From an uncultured Pelagibacteraceae bacterium (lineage in GTDB: Bacteria > Pseudomonadota > Alphaproteobacteria > Pelagibacterales > Pelagibacteraceae), in NCBI GenBank assembly GCA_902588585.1, contig CACIPQ010000003.1, positions 62,001 to 126,000 of the forward strand: a DNA stretch of 64,000 bases, written 5' to 3'. The translations under genes and the position numbers were made by a program. Within the stretch, counting starts at the first letter, position 1. Every line of letters starts with the position of its first letter. The notes beneath the pieces were generated by a model, which worked only from the letters and a program-made list of their open reading frames with translations, was not told where the DNA came from and made no database searches. Of this stretch, positions 8,398 through 20,540 are shown in pieces.

Positions 8398-9624
8398 ATG
8401 AGTTTAAAAAACAAAAAAATTCTACTTGTTATTGGTGGGGGAATCTCAGCATATAAATCTCTTGATTTAATAAGGCTGCTGCAGAGAAAAGGCTCTTCTA
8501 TAAAAGTCGTTTTAACTAAAAGTGGAAAAAAATTTGTAACCTCATTATCAATTTCATCGCTGTCTAAAAATAGAGTTTTTGAGGATATATTTGATGAAAA
8601 AAATAAGGGAAAAATGGATCATATTTCTCTTTCTCGTTGGGCAGACGCAATTTTAGTTTTGCCAACCACTGCAAATTTTATGTCTAAACTTTCTAGAGGA
8701 AGTGCTGACGATTTGGCTACAACTATAATTCTTGCTGCAAACAAAGAAATTTTTCTTATACCAGCTATGAACGTCAGAATGTGGCTACATAAAGCAACAC
8801 AAAAGAATTTTAATACATTAATTAATTATGGCTATAAATTTATAGGGCCAGTCGATGGTGAAATGGCATGTGGTGAGTATGGCAAAGGAAAAATGTCTAG
8901 CCCGAGACAAGTTCTTTCTTATTTAGAAAAGTTTTTTAAACAAAAAAATTACTTAAAAAAGAAAAATATAAGCGCAATTGTAACTACGGGTCCTACCAGA
9001 GAATATATAGATCCAGTAAGGTTTATTTCTAACGATTCTAGTGGAAAACAAGGATATGAAATTGCTTTAGAATTATCTAGACTTGGAGTGAAAACAACCC
9101 TGATATCTGGACCAACAAATATAAACTATAGCAATGAAATTAAAATTAAAAAAGTTACTTCTGGAAAAGAAATGTTTGAGGCTGTTAAAAAAAAATTACC
9201 TACAGATATTGCTGTATGTTCGGCTGCAGTATCAGATTTTAAACCTCTGAAAAGGAAAAAAGAAAAAATTAAAAAAAAATTAAAACTTAGCGAAATTAAG
9301 TTAGAATATAATCCAGACATATTAGAATTTTTAGGAAAAAATAATAGATATAAACCAAAGCTACTTGTTGGTTTCTCATCAGAGACAGAAAATATAATTA
9401 GTAACTCGATGGAAAAAATGCAAAATAAATTTTGTGATATCATGGTCGCGAATGATGTGTCTAAAAAGGGAATAGGATTTAACTCAGATTTTAATGAAGT
9501 TATAATAATTGACAAAAAGGGAAATACAGAGAAAATAAAAAAAAATTCAAAAAGGTTTATTGCATCAATACTTGCCAGAAAAATCATGAATTCTTTTTTA
9601 GATATTAAAAAAAATCTAAATTAA
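8398..9624 (+). CDS. coaBC: Bifunctional phosphopantothenoylcysteine decarboxylase/synthetase
   Basis: Two steps of coenzyme A synthesis: CTP-dependent coupling of cysteine to 4'-phosphopantothenate (CoaB) and FMN-dependent decarboxylation (CoaC). The N-terminal half (about 1-180) is the CoaC flavoprotein with GGGISAYKSLDLIR, the catalytic-histidine segment MDHISLSRWAD, PAMNVRMW and the substrate-clamp cysteine in GEMACGEYGKGKM. The C-terminal half is CoaB with TTGPTREYIDPVRFISN and SSGKQGYEIA. The 408 residues are normal. It starts 6 bp after ubiB. The ubiB-coaBC pairing is common in Alphaproteobacteria, where dut often follows; here a MoeB/ThiF gene follows instead. Confidence 0.96.
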   Translation: MSLKNKKILLVIGGGISAYKSLDLIRLLQRKGSSIKVVLTKSGKKFVTSLSISSLSKNRVFEDIFDEKNKGKMDHISLSRWADAILVLPTTANFMSKLSRGSADDLATTIILAANKEIFLIPAMNVRMWLHKATQKNFNTLINYGYKFIGPVDGEMACGEYGKGKMSSPRQVLSYLEKFFKQKNYLKKKNISAIVTTGPTREYIDPVRFISNDSSGKQGYEIALELSRLGVKTTLISGPTNINYSNEIKIKKVTSGKEMFEAVKKKLPTDIAVCSAAVSDFKPLKRKKEKIKKKLKLSEIKLEYNPDILEFLGKNNRYKPKLLVGFSSETENIISNSMEKMQNKFCDIMVANDVSKKGIGFNSDFNEVIIIDKKGNTEKIKKNSKRFIASILARKIMNSFLDIKKNLN

Positions 9625-9626
9625 TA

Positions 9627-10376
9627 ATGGAATTAAACGCATTCGACCTAAAAAAATATTCAAAACAATTGATATTAAAAAATATTGGCGTTTCTGGACA
9701 AAAAAAAATATTTAATTCTAAAATTTTAGTTATAGGAGCGGGAGGCTTGGGTTGTCCTCTAATGTTGTATTTATCATATTCTGGTGTTGGAAATTTAGGA
9801 ATAGCAGACGATGATAAGGTTGAACTTTCAAATTTAAGTAGACAGGTCTTGTTTACTAAAAAAGATTTGGGAAAATTTAAAGTTAAGGTATCAAAACAAT
9901 ATATAAAAAAAATAAATAAAAAAATAGTAGTCAAAACTTTTATTAAAAAAATTAATGAAAAAAATATTGATAATATTGCAAAAAACTATGATTTTATTTG
10001 TGATGGAACGGATAATTTTAAATCAAGACTTTTGATAAATGACTACTGTATAAAAAATAAAAAAGTTTTAATTTCATCAGCAATAAGTAAATATGATGGT
10101 CAAGTTTTCAATTTTGATTTTAGGAGGAAAAGCCCCTGTCTAAGATGTTTCATGCCTAAAGCACCAATAGAGTCACAAAATTGCGAAAGTGAAGGTATAA
10201 TGTCCACTCTAGCTGGCATAGCGGGTTCTTTACAGGCTAACGAGGTTATTAAATCTATACTAAAGATTGGCAAACCTTTGTCTGGAGAAATAATGGTGTT
10301 TAATGCTTTAGACCTAAATTTCAGAAAAGTAAAATTAAAGAGAAATTTAAATTGTAAAAATCACATGTATGTTTAG
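9627..10376 (+). CDS. moeB: E1-like adenylyltransferase of the MoeB/ThiF/HesA family
   Basis: ATP-dependent enzyme that adenylates the C-terminal glycine of a ubiquitin-like sulfur carrier (MoaD or ThiS), for molybdopterin or thiazole synthesis. The 249 residues show the nucleotide-binding VIGAGGLGCPLMLYLSYSGVG near residue 32, the ADDDKVELSNLSRQVLF segment, DGTDNFKSR, one zinc CxxC (CLRC), and the candidate cysteine in SQNCESEG. The second zinc pair appears as CKNH at the C-terminus, one cysteine being replaced by histidine. No sulfur-carrier gene is adjacent, so MoeB versus ThiF cannot be settled here. Its end overlaps the next gene by 8 bp. Confidence 0.85.
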   Translation: MELNAFDLKKYSKQLILKNIGVSGQKKIFNSKILVIGAGGLGCPLMLYLSYSGVGNLGIADDDKVELSNLSRQVLFTKKDLGKFKVKVSKQYIKKINKKIVVKTFIKKINEKNIDNIAKNYDFICDGTDNFKSRLLINDYCIKNKKVLISSAISKYDGQVFNFDFRRKSPCLRCFMPKAPIESQNCESEGIMSTLAGIAGSLQANEVIKSILKIGKPLSGEIMVFNALDLNFRKVKLKRNLNCKNHMYV

Positions 10377-10833
10377 GGAAAAATATTTTTTAATAAAAAT
10401 TTTTCTAATTTATTTTTTTATTACTTTAGGTACTTTTGCTCTTGCTGACGATGGTTATTATCTTACCCTAAGAAATGACAAAGTTAATCTTAGAAAAGGA
10501 CCGTCAATGGATCATTCTATAAAACTAATTTATAAAAAAAAATTTCTTCCAGTTTTGGTTATAGATAGTTCTTACAACTTTAGAAAAATTTTGGATCATG
10601 AAAATAATTCTGGCTGGATACACATCACGCAGTTATCAAAAAAAAGAGCTGCAATAAATATTGTTGAAAAATCTGTGATTTTTAAAAGTCCCTCTGTTTA
10701 TTCAAAACCTATGGTGACTTTAGATAAAGGCAGATTATGTTTGGTAAAAAAATGTAAAAACAGTTGGTGCAAAATTAAAACTGGAAATTATATTGGATGG
10801 ATTAAAAAACAGAACCTAAAAGGAAGATTATAA
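10369..10833 (+). CDS. Secreted bacterial SH3-domain protein
   Basis: A 154-residue protein with an N-terminal signal sequence (basic MFREKYFLIK, hydrophobic core, likely cut after FALA) followed by two SH3b-like repeats: one with VNLRKGPSMDHSIKLIY and WIHITQL, the other with VIFKSPSVYSKP and WCKIKTGNYIGWIKKQNL. Such alphaproteobacterial periplasmic proteins are thought to bind peptidoglycan or other envelope ligands. The exact role is unknown. It overlaps the preceding MoeB-like gene by 8 bp, so it is translated from the same message, and it converges on katG with a 7-bp gap. Confidence 0.8.
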   Translation: MFREKYFLIKIFLIYFFITLGTFALADDGYYLTLRNDKVNLRKGPSMDHSIKLIYKKKFLPVLVIDSSYNFRKILDHENNSGWIHITQLSKKRAAINIVEKSVIFKSPSVYSKPMVTLDKGRLCLVKKCKNSWCKIKTGNYIGWIKKQNLKGRL

Positions 10834-10840
10834 TTAAATT

Positions 10841-13136
<2,296 letters not shown>

Positions 13137-13640
13137 ATGCGTCAAAAAAACAGTTATGGTTACGATGAATTAATTAATTGTGCGAATGGTTCGCTGTTTG
13201 GAGAAGGAAATGCACGTTTGCCGCTACCCCCAATGTTGATGTTTGATAGAATCACAGAAATAAAATCCGGTGTGGGAAAATTTAAAAAAGGCATTATAAA
13301 AGCCGAACTTGATATAAAAGATAAGATGTGGTTTTTTGATTGCCATTTTAAAGGTGATCCTGTTATGCCAGGATGTCTGGGATTGGATGCTATGTGGCAA
13401 CTAGTTGGATTTTATTTGGGTTGGATGGGAGAACCTGGCAAAGGACGTGCTTTGGGAGTAAATTCTGTAAGATTTACTGGTGAAGTTCTTAAAAAAGTCA
13501 AAATGGCAACTTATGAGATTGATATGAAAAAGGTTTTAAAGACAGAAGGTGGAACAGTTGGTTTTGCTGATGGAATTTTAAAAGCAGACGGAAAGCAGAT
13601 ATACTCTGCTGAAAATCTAAAAGTTGGAGTTTATAAATAA
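13137..13640 (+). CDS. fabA: 3-hydroxydecanoyl-ACP dehydratase/isomerase FabA
   Basis: Makes the double bond of unsaturated fatty acids: dehydrates 3-hydroxyacyl-ACP and isomerises trans-2- to cis-3-decenoyl-ACP. With the start at ATG 13137 ([13 protein letters not shown], the usual FabA beginning) it has 167 residues, with the catalytic His70 in [13 protein letters not shown] and Asp84 in LGLDAMWQ at the same positions as in E. coli. An in-frame TTG at 13122 was rejected. First gene of fabA-fabB-fabI; its TAA overlaps the fabB ATG by one base, so the three are one operon. Confidence 0.97.
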   Translation: MRQKNSYGYDELINCANGSLFGEGNARLPLPPMLMFDRITEIKSGVGKFKKGIIKAELDIKDKMWFFDCHFKGDPVMPGCLGLDAMWQLVGFYLGWMGEPGKGRALGVNSVRFTGEVLKKVKMATYEIDMKKVLKTEGGTVGFADGILKADGKQIYSAENLKVGVYK

Positions 13641-14851
13641 TGAAAAGAGTTGTTATTACTGGGATTGGAATAGTTTCTTGCTTAGGAAACGATCAGAAAG
13701 AAGTTTGTGACTCACTAATAAATACTAAGTCGGGCATTTCTTTTGCGGAAGAGTACAAAGAACATAATTTAAAAAGTAACATTCATGGAAAACCTAATAT
13801 AAAACTTGAAGATCATGTTGACAGAAAAATTATTAGATTTATGGGTGATGGGTCTGCTTATAACTATATAGCAATGAAAGAGGCTGTTAAGGATTCTGGT
13901 TTAAAAGAAAATGAAGTAAGTAATATATCAACAGGAATGGTTATGGGTTCAGGTGGACCGTCAATCAAAAATGTTATTTTAGCAGCTGACAAAACACGAG
14001 AAAAAAATCCAAAAAAAATGGGACCATTTATAGTTCCAAGAACTATGGCAAGTACTGCATCAGCAACTTTAGCGGTACCTTTTAAAATAAAAGGAGTAAA
14101 TTATACAATAAGCTCTGCATGTGCTACTAGCGGGCATTGTATCGGAAATGCCATGGAACTTATCCAGTTCGGGAAACAAAAAATAGTTTTTGCCGGCGGA
14201 AGTGATGAAGTGCACTGGGCATTAACTGCAATGTTTGATGCTATGACAGCACTTTCTTCAAAATATAATGATTCTCCAGAAAAGGCTTCTAGACCTTATG
14301 ACAAAACTAGAGATGGATTTGTAATTGCAGGTGGTGCAGGAGTTTTGGTTTTAGAAGAAATGGAGTATGCAAAAGCAAGAGGGGCTAAAATTTATGCTGA
14401 ATTAACAGGCTATGGAGCTACTTCCGATGGATATGATATGGTTGCCCCTTCAGGAGAAGGTGCTGCTAGATGTATGAATATGGCCCTAAAAACAGCTCGA
14501 AATAAAATTGATTATATTAACACTCACGGAACTTCAACGCCTGTTGGGGATATAACAGAGTTAAAAGCTGTTCAGGAAACATTTAAAGATAAAATACCAA
14601 AAATCAGTTCAACAAAATCACTTTCTGGCCATCCGCTTGGTGCAGCTTCGGTACACGAAGCAATCTACTCTTTAATAATGATGGAAAATAATTTTATTGC
14701 TGCTTCTGCAAATGTAAGTGAAATGGATGAGGAGGCAAAAAAATTTCCAATAGTCACTAAAGTAGAAAAAAATGTAAAATTAAATTCCGTAATGTCAAAT
14801 AGTTTTGGCTTTGGTGGAACCAATGCTACTTTGGTTTTTGAAAAGGTATAA
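13640..14851 (+). CDS. fabB: 3-oxoacyl-ACP synthase I FabB
   Basis: Condensing enzyme that elongates acyl-ACP with malonyl-ACP and, with FabA, keeps the cis double bond in place. The Cys-His-His triad is visible: Cys161 in [10 protein letters not shown], histidine in [11 protein letters not shown] and histidine in [27 protein letters not shown] is the usual C-terminal glycine-rich end. The 403 residues are normal. TAATG coupling with fabA and a 2-bp gap to fabI show a single transcript. Confidence 0.97.
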   Translation: MKRVVITGIGIVSCLGNDQKEVCDSLINTKSGISFAEEYKEHNLKSNIHGKPNIKLEDHVDRKIIRFMGDGSAYNYIAMKEAVKDSGLKENEVSNISTGMVMGSGGPSIKNVILAADKTREKNPKKMGPFIVPRTMASTASATLAVPFKIKGVNYTISSACATSGHCIGNAMELIQFGKQKIVFAGGSDEVHWALTAMFDAMTALSSKYNDSPEKASRPYDKTRDGFVIAGGAGVLVLEEMEYAKARGAKIYAELTGYGATSDGYDMVAPSGEGAARCMNMALKTARNKIDYINTHGTSTPVGDITELKAVQETFKDKIPKISSTKSLSGHPLGAASVHEAIYSLIMMENNFIAASANVSEMDEEAKKFPIVTKVEKNVKLNSVMSNSFGFGGTNATLVFEKV

Positions 14852-14853
14852 TA

Positions 14854-15639
14854 ATGAGCTTGGTTAAAGGTAAAAAGGGTTTAATAATGGGCGTGGCTAA
14901 TGATAGATCTATAGCCTGGGGTATAGCTAAAAAACTTGCGGAAAATGGAGCCGAATTAGCTTTTACTTATTTAGGTGATGCTCTTAAAAAAAGAGTTACT
15001 CCTCTAGCTGAATCTGTAAATTCTAAATTTCTATTAAATTGTAACGTAGAAAACAAAGACGATATTACAAAAACATTTCAAGAAATTAAAAATAAGTGGG
15101 GTCAGTTAGATTTTGTAGTCCACGCCATTGCTTTTTCTGACAGAGCAGAATTGTCAGGCGAGTACATAAATACTTCTAGGGAAAACTTTGCAAAAAGTAT
15201 GTTGGTTTCTTGTTTTTCATTTACTGAGATAGCAAAAGAAGCTTCAAAAATGATGAAAGCTGGTTCTAGCATGTTAACTTTAACTTACGAATCTACAAAA
15301 GTAGTTCCTAACTATAATGTCATGGGAGTGTGTAAGGCAGCTTTAGAATCGAGCGTAAAGTACATAGCTAGAGATCTAGGTTCCAAGGGAATCAGAGTAA
15401 ATGCTATAAGTGCTGGACCAATTAAAACTTTAGCTGCATCAGCTATAGGTGACGCAAAATTTTTATATAAATGGAGTGCAGATCATTCTTTACTAAAAAG
15501 AAATGTAGATATAAATGATGTGGGTAAATCTGCTTTGTACTTATTAAGTGATCTTGCAGCTGGTGTTACTGGAGAAATCCATTACGTTGACGCGGGTTAT
15601 AACAAAGTGGGAATGCCTGATCCAAAAAATATAACTTAA
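14854..15639 (+). CDS. fabI: Enoyl-ACP reductase FabI
   Basis: NADH-dependent reductase for the last step of each fatty acid elongation cycle. Short-chain dehydrogenase fold of 261 residues with the FabI-type nucleotide motif [20 protein letters not shown], the Tyr-x6-Lys active site in NYNVMGVCK and the loop [14 protein letters not shown]. This is the reductase family targeted by triclosan and isoniazid-type compounds. Last gene of fabA-fabB-fabI. Its stop shares the tetramer TTAA with the stop of the convergent pnp (4-bp overlap), leaving no room for a separate terminator. Confidence 0.97.
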   Translation: MSLVKGKKGLIMGVANDRSIAWGIAKKLAENGAELAFTYLGDALKKRVTPLAESVNSKFLLNCNVENKDDITKTFQEIKNKWGQLDFVVHAIAFSDRAELSGEYINTSRENFAKSMLVSCFSFTEIAKEASKMMKAGSSMLTLTYESTKVVPNYNVMGVCKAALESSVKYIARDLGSKGIRVNAISAGPIKTLAASAIGDAKFLYKWSADHSLLKRNVDINDVGKSALYLLSDLAAGVTGEIHYVDAGYNKVGMPDPKNIT

Positions 15640-17705
15640 ACGGCTTCTTTTATAGAAAGTTTAACTTTTCCTCTATCGAATCCAATTACTTTAACTGAAA
15701 CTTCATCACCTTCTTTAACAACATCGGTAACCTTTTCAACCCTTTTAGCGGCAAGCTGAGAAATGTGAACCAAACCATCTTGTTTTCCTAAAAAGTTTAC
15801 AAAAGCTCCAAATTCCATAATTTTAACAACCTTGCCCTTATATGTTTTGCCTACCTCAGGTTTTGCAACAATACTTTTTATCATTTCCATAGCTTTGTTT
15901 CTTATCGATTCATCGCTAGCTGCAACAGTAACTTCTCCGGTGTCTTTAACATCAACTTTAGCTCCTGAAACTTCTACTATTTCTCTTATAGTGGCACCGC
16001 CTTTACCTATAACAGCTGCTATATCTTTTTTATCAACCTTTATGGTTTCCATTTTTGGAGTGTGCTTTCCTACTTCTTTTCTTGACGATTTAAGAGTTTT
16101 ATTCATTTCATTTAAGATGTGAACTCTTCCTTCTTTTGCTTGATCAAGAGCTTTTTCCATTATCTCAAAAGTAATTCCTGTAATTTTTATATCCATTTGT
16201 AAAGAAGTAATTCCATCTTTCGTTCCAGCAACTTTAAAATCCATATCACCTAGATGGTCTTCGTCTCCTAGAATATCTGAAAGAATAGAGAATTTGTCTT
16301 TTTCCTTAATTAATCCCATCGCTATTCCCGCAACAGGTTCAGCAATAGGAACAGCTGCATCCATTAATGCTAGAGAAGAACCACAAACTGTAGCCATTGA
16401 GGAAGACCCATTGGATTCTGTAATTTCAGAAACAATTCTTAACGTGTAAGGAAAATTTTCTTTTTTAGGAAGGGATGAATTTAATGCTCTCCAAGCTAAT
16501 TTTCCATGTCCAACTTCTCTTCTGCCTGTACCAATTCTACCTGTTTCCCCTACAGAAAATGGTGGAAAATTATAATGCAACATAAATCTTTTTCTTTCTA
16601 AACCTTCTAAACTTTCAACTCTTTGTTCATCATCCGTTGTTCCCAAAGTTGTTGTCACTAAAGCCTGAGTTTCTCCTCTTGTAAATAAAGCTGAACCATG
16701 CACTCTTGGCAAAATTCCAACTTCACATTTTATTGGCCTTACATCTGACAAGCCTCTTCCATCAATTCTTTTCTTACTTTTTAAAATCCTAGTTCTAACA
16801 ATATCTTTTTCTAGATTTTTAAGCTGAAGCATTATCTCATGTTCCAAAAGAGTTTCGTCTTTCTTAAACAAAGTTTTACATTTTTCTCCTGCTAAATTAA
16901 TTAATTCAGATCTTTTCTTTTTATCTTTTTCTGAGAATGCTTTTTCTAAATCTTTTGTAAGTTCTTTTTGAATTTTCTTAGCAACTTTACTATGATCTTT
17001 TTTTTCAATTTTCCAGGCTTCTTTTGAACATTTTTTAGCTAACTTTTCTATTCCTTTGATAACTGAAACAAAACTTTCGTGACCAAACTTAACTGCTTCT
17101 AGCATTTCTTTTTCGGTTAAGCCTGAAGCCTCTGATTCAACCATCAAAACAGCTTCTTTTGTTCCGGCCACAACTAAATCTAATTTAGAATTTACTAATT
17201 CCTTCTTAGTTGGATTTAAAACACACTTATCATCAATATAACCAACTCTAGATGCGCCCACTGGTCCCTTAAAAGGCAATCCTGAAATAGATAGGGCAGC
17301 TGAACATGCTATTATTGATAATATATCAGCTTCATTTTCATGATCGTAAGAAAGCACAGTAGGTAAAACTTGTACTTCATTTCTAAAACTTTCAGGAAAT
17401 AATGGTCTGATTGGTCTATCAATTAATCTTGATATTAAAGTTTCTGATTCGGTTGGTCTTGCTTCTCTCTTAAAATAACCGCCTGGAATTTTTCCTGCAG
17501 CATAATATTTTTCTTGATAATTTACTGAAAGAGGAAAATAATCTGTTTCTGGATTAACTTTTTTAGCCCCTACAACTGTTGCAATAACAACTGTTTCGCC
17601 CCAGGTAGCAATTACCGCTCCATCTGCCTGACGAGCAATTTTTCCAGTTTCTAAAACAAGTTTTTTTCCACCAAAATCTATTTCTTCTTTAAATTGTTTA
17701 AACAT
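15636..17705 (-). CDS. pnp: Polyribonucleotide nucleotidyltransferase (PNPase)
   Basis: Phosphorolytic 3'-to-5' exoribonuclease of the RNA degradosome. The 689 residues contain two RNase PH domains (FFKRE-like [16 protein letters not shown] near residue 76, and the catalytic second domain with [15 protein letters not shown] and [19 protein letters not shown]), a KH domain ([12 protein letters not shown]) and an S1 domain at the end ([24 protein letters not shown]). It follows rpsO with no spacer; truB, often in this cluster, is missing. It ends in a 4-bp overlap with convergent fabI. Confidence 0.98.
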   Translation of the reverse strand: MFKQFKEEIDFGGKKLVLETGKIARQADGAVIATWGETVVIATVVGAKKVNPETDYFPLSVNYQEKYYAAGKIPGGYFKREARPTESETLISRLIDRPIRPLFPESFRNEVQVLPTVLSYDHENEADILSIIACSAALSISGLPFKGPVGASRVGYIDDKCVLNPTKKELVNSKLDLVVAGTKEAVLMVESEASGLTEKEMLEAVKFGHESFVSVIKGIEKLAKKCSKEAWKIEKKDHSKVAKKIQKELTKDLEKAFSEKDKKKRSELINLAGEKCKTLFKKDETLLEHEIMLQLKNLEKDIVRTRILKSKKRIDGRGLSDVRPIKCEVGILPRVHGSALFTRGETQALVTTTLGTTDDEQRVESLEGLERKRFMLHYNFPPFSVGETGRIGTGRREVGHGKLAWRALNSSLPKKENFPYTLRIVSEITESNGSSSMATVCGSSLALMDAAVPIAEPVAGIAMGLIKEKDKFSILSDILGDEDHLGDMDFKVAGTKDGITSLQMDIKITGITFEIMEKALDQAKEGRVHILNEMNKTLKSSRKEVGKHTPKMETIKVDKKDIAAVIGKGGATIREIVEVSGAKVDVKDTGEVTVAASDESIRNKAMEMIKSIVAKPEVGKTYKGKVVKIMEFGAFVNFLGKQDGLVHISQLAAKRVEKVTDVVKEGDEVSVKVIGFDRGKVKLSIKEAV

Positions 17706-17963
17706 TTATTTTCTTAAATTAAATTTTTTCAAAATATTACTATAACTTTTTGGATCATTTTTGCTTAAATAGTCTAAAAGCCTCTTTCTTTGATTAACTG
17801 ATCTCGTTAGACCCCTTGCAGAATGTTTGTCTTTTTTAAACTTTTTAAAATGCAATGAAAGTCTATTTATTTTTTCACTTAAAAGTCCAATTTGAACAGC
17901 TGTTGATCCTACATCGTTTTTATGTAGCGCTAGAGATTTAATTGATTCTTTTTTTTCTTTCAT
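17706..17963 (-). CDS. rpsO: 30S ribosomal protein S15
   Basis: Primary 16S rRNA-binding protein of the platform. The 85 residues show the S15 signature: DVGSTAVQIGLLSEKINRLS near residue 16, HSARGLTRSVNQRKRLLDYL and the C-terminal YSNILKKFNLRK. It lies directly between rbfA (its ATG abuts the rbfA stop) and pnp (no gap), the conserved rpsO-pnp order. In other bacteria this pair is regulated by S15 binding its own mRNA; no such structure could be judged by eye. Confidence 0.97.
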   Translation of the reverse strand: MKEKKESIKSLALHKNDVGSTAVQIGLLSEKINRLSLHFKKFKKDKHSARGLTRSVNQRKRLLDYLSKNDPKSYSNILKKFNLRK

Positions 17964-18335
17964 TTATCTACTATTTTCTTTTATCAACTGTTCAATTCTT
18001 TCGGCATAATCAAATGAATCGTCACCAACAAAGTGTAGTTTGGGAAGAAACTTTATGTCCAATTTCTTTGACAAGGCTTTTCTAACAAGATGAGAAAATT
18101 CCGTCAAGGTATTTACTGTTTTTTCTGTATCTTTTCCTCCTAAAGGGATAACATAGGCTCTTGCGGACTTTAAATCAGAACTCATTCTAACCTCAGTAAC
18201 AGTAACTAGCTTAGTGTTTAAAGAAGGTATTTTGGCTTCATTTCTTAAAAAAATTTGCCCTAAATTTTGTTTTACCAGTTCACCAACTCTTAAATGTCTG
18301 TGATTTAAACTGCCGCTATTATGCTTTCTATTCAT
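17964..18335 (-). CDS. rbfA: 30S ribosome-binding factor RbfA
   Basis: Assembly factor for the 16S rRNA 5' domain, important at low temperature. The 123 residues carry the KH-like fold features: VGELVKQNLGQIFLRNEAKIP, VTVTEVRMSSDLKSARAYV and LPKLHFVGDDSFDYAERIEQL, which matches the usual PxLxFxxDxSxxxxxxI ending. It overlaps the end of infB by 4 bp (ATGA), so it is translationally coupled. truB, which normally follows, is absent; rpsO follows at once. Confidence 0.95.
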   Translation of the reverse strand: MNRKHNSGSLNHRHLRVGELVKQNLGQIFLRNEAKIPSLNTKLVTVTEVRMSSDLKSARAYVIPLGGKDTEKTVNTLTEFSHLVRKALSKKLDIKFLPKLHFVGDDSFDYAERIEQLIKENSR

Positions 18336-20539
18336 TTTATCTCTCTTTGTATTATATCAACTTTGTATGCCTCTATCTTATCTTTGATTTTAAAATCACC
18401 ATAATTTTTAAAAGATATTCCACATTCAAGACCATTTTTTACCTCTTTGACAGCATTTTTTTCTCTAAAAATGCTAGATATATTTCCGTCATGAATAACG
18501 GCACCGTCCCGAATAATTCTTGCTTTAGAAGTGCTTTTAATTTCACCTTCTATAACTTTAGAACCGGCAACTTTTCCAGATTTTGAAAGTTTGAAAATTT
18601 GTAAAACTTCAGCTGTTCCTTGTACTGTTTCTTTCTTTTCAGGTTCTAATAAACCAGATAAAGATTTTTCTACAAATTCTATTGCTTTATAGATTATATT
18701 AAAAAATTCTATTCTTATATTTTGTGATTCTGCTGATTTTTTTGCTTCTCGATTTGGTTTTATATTAAATCCTATTACAATACCATTTGATGCCTTGGCT
18801 AAGGATATGTCTGTTTCATTAATCATCCCTATATCTGACAAAATTATTTTTGGTTTAACTTCTGAATGTTCAATCTTGTTGATTGCATTTTTTAGAGCTT
18901 CGCTAGAACCCTGTACATCAGATTTTAAGATTATATTTAACTCTTTTTTAGTGCTTTGACTTTCAAACAAATTAGTTTTATCAGGTGAAATTAATACATT
19001 TTTTTCTTTAGTTCCTGTTTTTCTAAAGGCATTAATTTTTTTCGCTTCTTCTTCCGTATCAACAACTGAAAGCTCATCTCCTGCGTTAGCAGCCTCGTTC
19101 ATCCCTAATATTTCAACTGGTGATGAAGGATTTGCCTCGTCAACAGTTTCACCATTAAAATCTATCATTGCTCTGACTTTTCCATAAGTATTTCCACAAA
19201 CAAAATAATTTCCTTTTTCTAATTTTCCAGCTGTAATTAAAATTGTTGAAACCGGTCCTTTTCCCTTGTCTATTTTTGCTTCTAAAACTATCCCTTCAGC
19301 GTTGCCATCCTGGGGTGCTTTTAAGTCTAAAATCTCAGACTGTAAAATAATAGTTTCTTTTAATTTATCTAGATTTGTTTTTTTCTTAGCCGAAACTTCG
19401 ACAAATAATGTTTCGCCACCTAAACTTTCTGCTACCAGCTCGTATCTCATTAATTCATCTTTGATTTTATTTATCTGGGAGTTTGGTAAGTCTGATTTAT
19501 TAATTGCAACTATTATAGGAACTTTGGCTGCTTTGGCATGTTGTATTGCTTCGACAGTTTGTGGTTTAACACCATCATCAGCTGCGATTACTAAAATTAC
19601 TATATCAGTTATTTTTGATCCTCTAGCTCTCATCTCTGTAAATGCTGCATGACCAGGAGTGTCTATGAAAGTAATTAACTTTTTATCTTCACCATAAACT
19701 TGGTAGGCGCCTATATGTTGTGTAATTCCTCCATGTTCGCCTGAAACAACGTTTGTGCTTCTTAAAGCATCAAGTAAAGAGGTTTTTCCATGATCAACAT
19801 GACCCATTATTGTAACTATTGGTGGTCTTGGGTGAAGATTTGATTCATCGAGATTTTCTTTTTTTTCTAGATTCTCAGAAGGAGTATGTTCTACCATTGG
19901 AACATGGCCAAACTCCTTAACAATATACTCTGCTGTATCTTTATCAATAGAGTGATTGATTGTGGCCTTAACTCCCATATTTAAAAGAAACTTTATTATG
20001 CTACTAGATTGTTCCGCCATTCTATTAGATAACTCTTGTATAGTAATTTGATTTGGAATTTTTACGTCCCTTACTACCTTTTTAAATTCTTTTTTTCCAT
20101 CATCTACTGTTTTTAAATTTTTTTTCTCTTTTAGTCGGGCTCTTTTTACTGATGCCAAGCTTCTTTGTTTGATTTCAAATTCCTCAACATTCATTGCTCT
20201 AGAAATTGTTAATTTATGTTCTCTTCTGGCTTGGGGGTTTTTATTTTTCTCAAAACTTTTTTCTTTATTTTTATCAAATTTTTTTGCTTCAGGCTGAATA
20301 AACCTTTTTGTAGCTTGTTGCTCAGCATATTTTCTTACAAAATTCTTTCTGACTGAACTTCCTTTGTTATTAGTTGGTTGGTTAAGAAAATTTTTGTTTC
20401 TATGAATAGTTTTAGTACTTTTTTTTTTATCTGGATAAAAAGCTTTTTTTTCAGGTTTCTTAAAAGAAGTTTGACTTATTTTTTTAGTAAAGGAGCTTGA
20501 AATTGTTAGTGTTTTTTTTTTATTTTTGTCTTTTTCCAT
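18332..20539 (-). CDS. infB: Translation initiation factor IF-2
   Basis: GTPase that brings initiator tRNA to the 30S subunit. A lysine-rich, low-complexity N-terminal part (about residues 1-130) precedes the IF2 N domain (QITIQELSNRMAEQSSSIIKFLLNMG). The GTPase domain has GHVDHGKT, DTPGHAAF and NKSD, and domains II-IV reach the C-terminal EAYKVDIIQREIK. I chose ATG 20539 (735 aa): it follows the nusA stop by 1 bp and is preceded by GGAG, while the longer ORF from ATG 20569 would overlap nusA. ylxR, usually between nusA and infB, is absent. Confidence 0.97.
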   Translation of the reverse strand: MEKDKNKKKTLTISSSFTKKISQTSFKKPEKKAFYPDKKKSTKTIHRNKNFLNQPTNNKGSSVRKNFVRKYAEQQATKRFIQPEAKKFDKNKEKSFEKNKNPQARREHKLTISRAMNVEEFEIKQRSLASVKRARLKEKKNLKTVDDGKKEFKKVVRDVKIPNQITIQELSNRMAEQSSSIIKFLLNMGVKATINHSIDKDTAEYIVKEFGHVPMVEHTPSENLEKKENLDESNLHPRPPIVTIMGHVDHGKTSLLDALRSTNVVSGEHGGITQHIGAYQVYGEDKKLITFIDTPGHAAFTEMRARGSKITDIVILVIAADDGVKPQTVEAIQHAKAAKVPIIVAINKSDLPNSQINKIKDELMRYELVAESLGGETLFVEVSAKKKTNLDKLKETIILQSEILDLKAPQDGNAEGIVLEAKIDKGKGPVSTILITAGKLEKGNYFVCGNTYGKVRAMIDFNGETVDEANPSSPVEILGMNEAANAGDELSVVDTEEEAKKINAFRKTGTKEKNVLISPDKTNLFESQSTKKELNIILKSDVQGSSEALKNAINKIEHSEVKPKIILSDIGMINETDISLAKASNGIVIGFNIKPNREAKKSAESQNIRIEFFNIIYKAIEFVEKSLSGLLEPEKKETVQGTAEVLQIFKLSKSGKVAGSKVIEGEIKSTSKARIIRDGAVIHDGNISSIFREKNAVKEVKNGLECGISFKNYGDFKIKDKIEAYKVDIIQREIK

Positions 20540-20540
20540 A

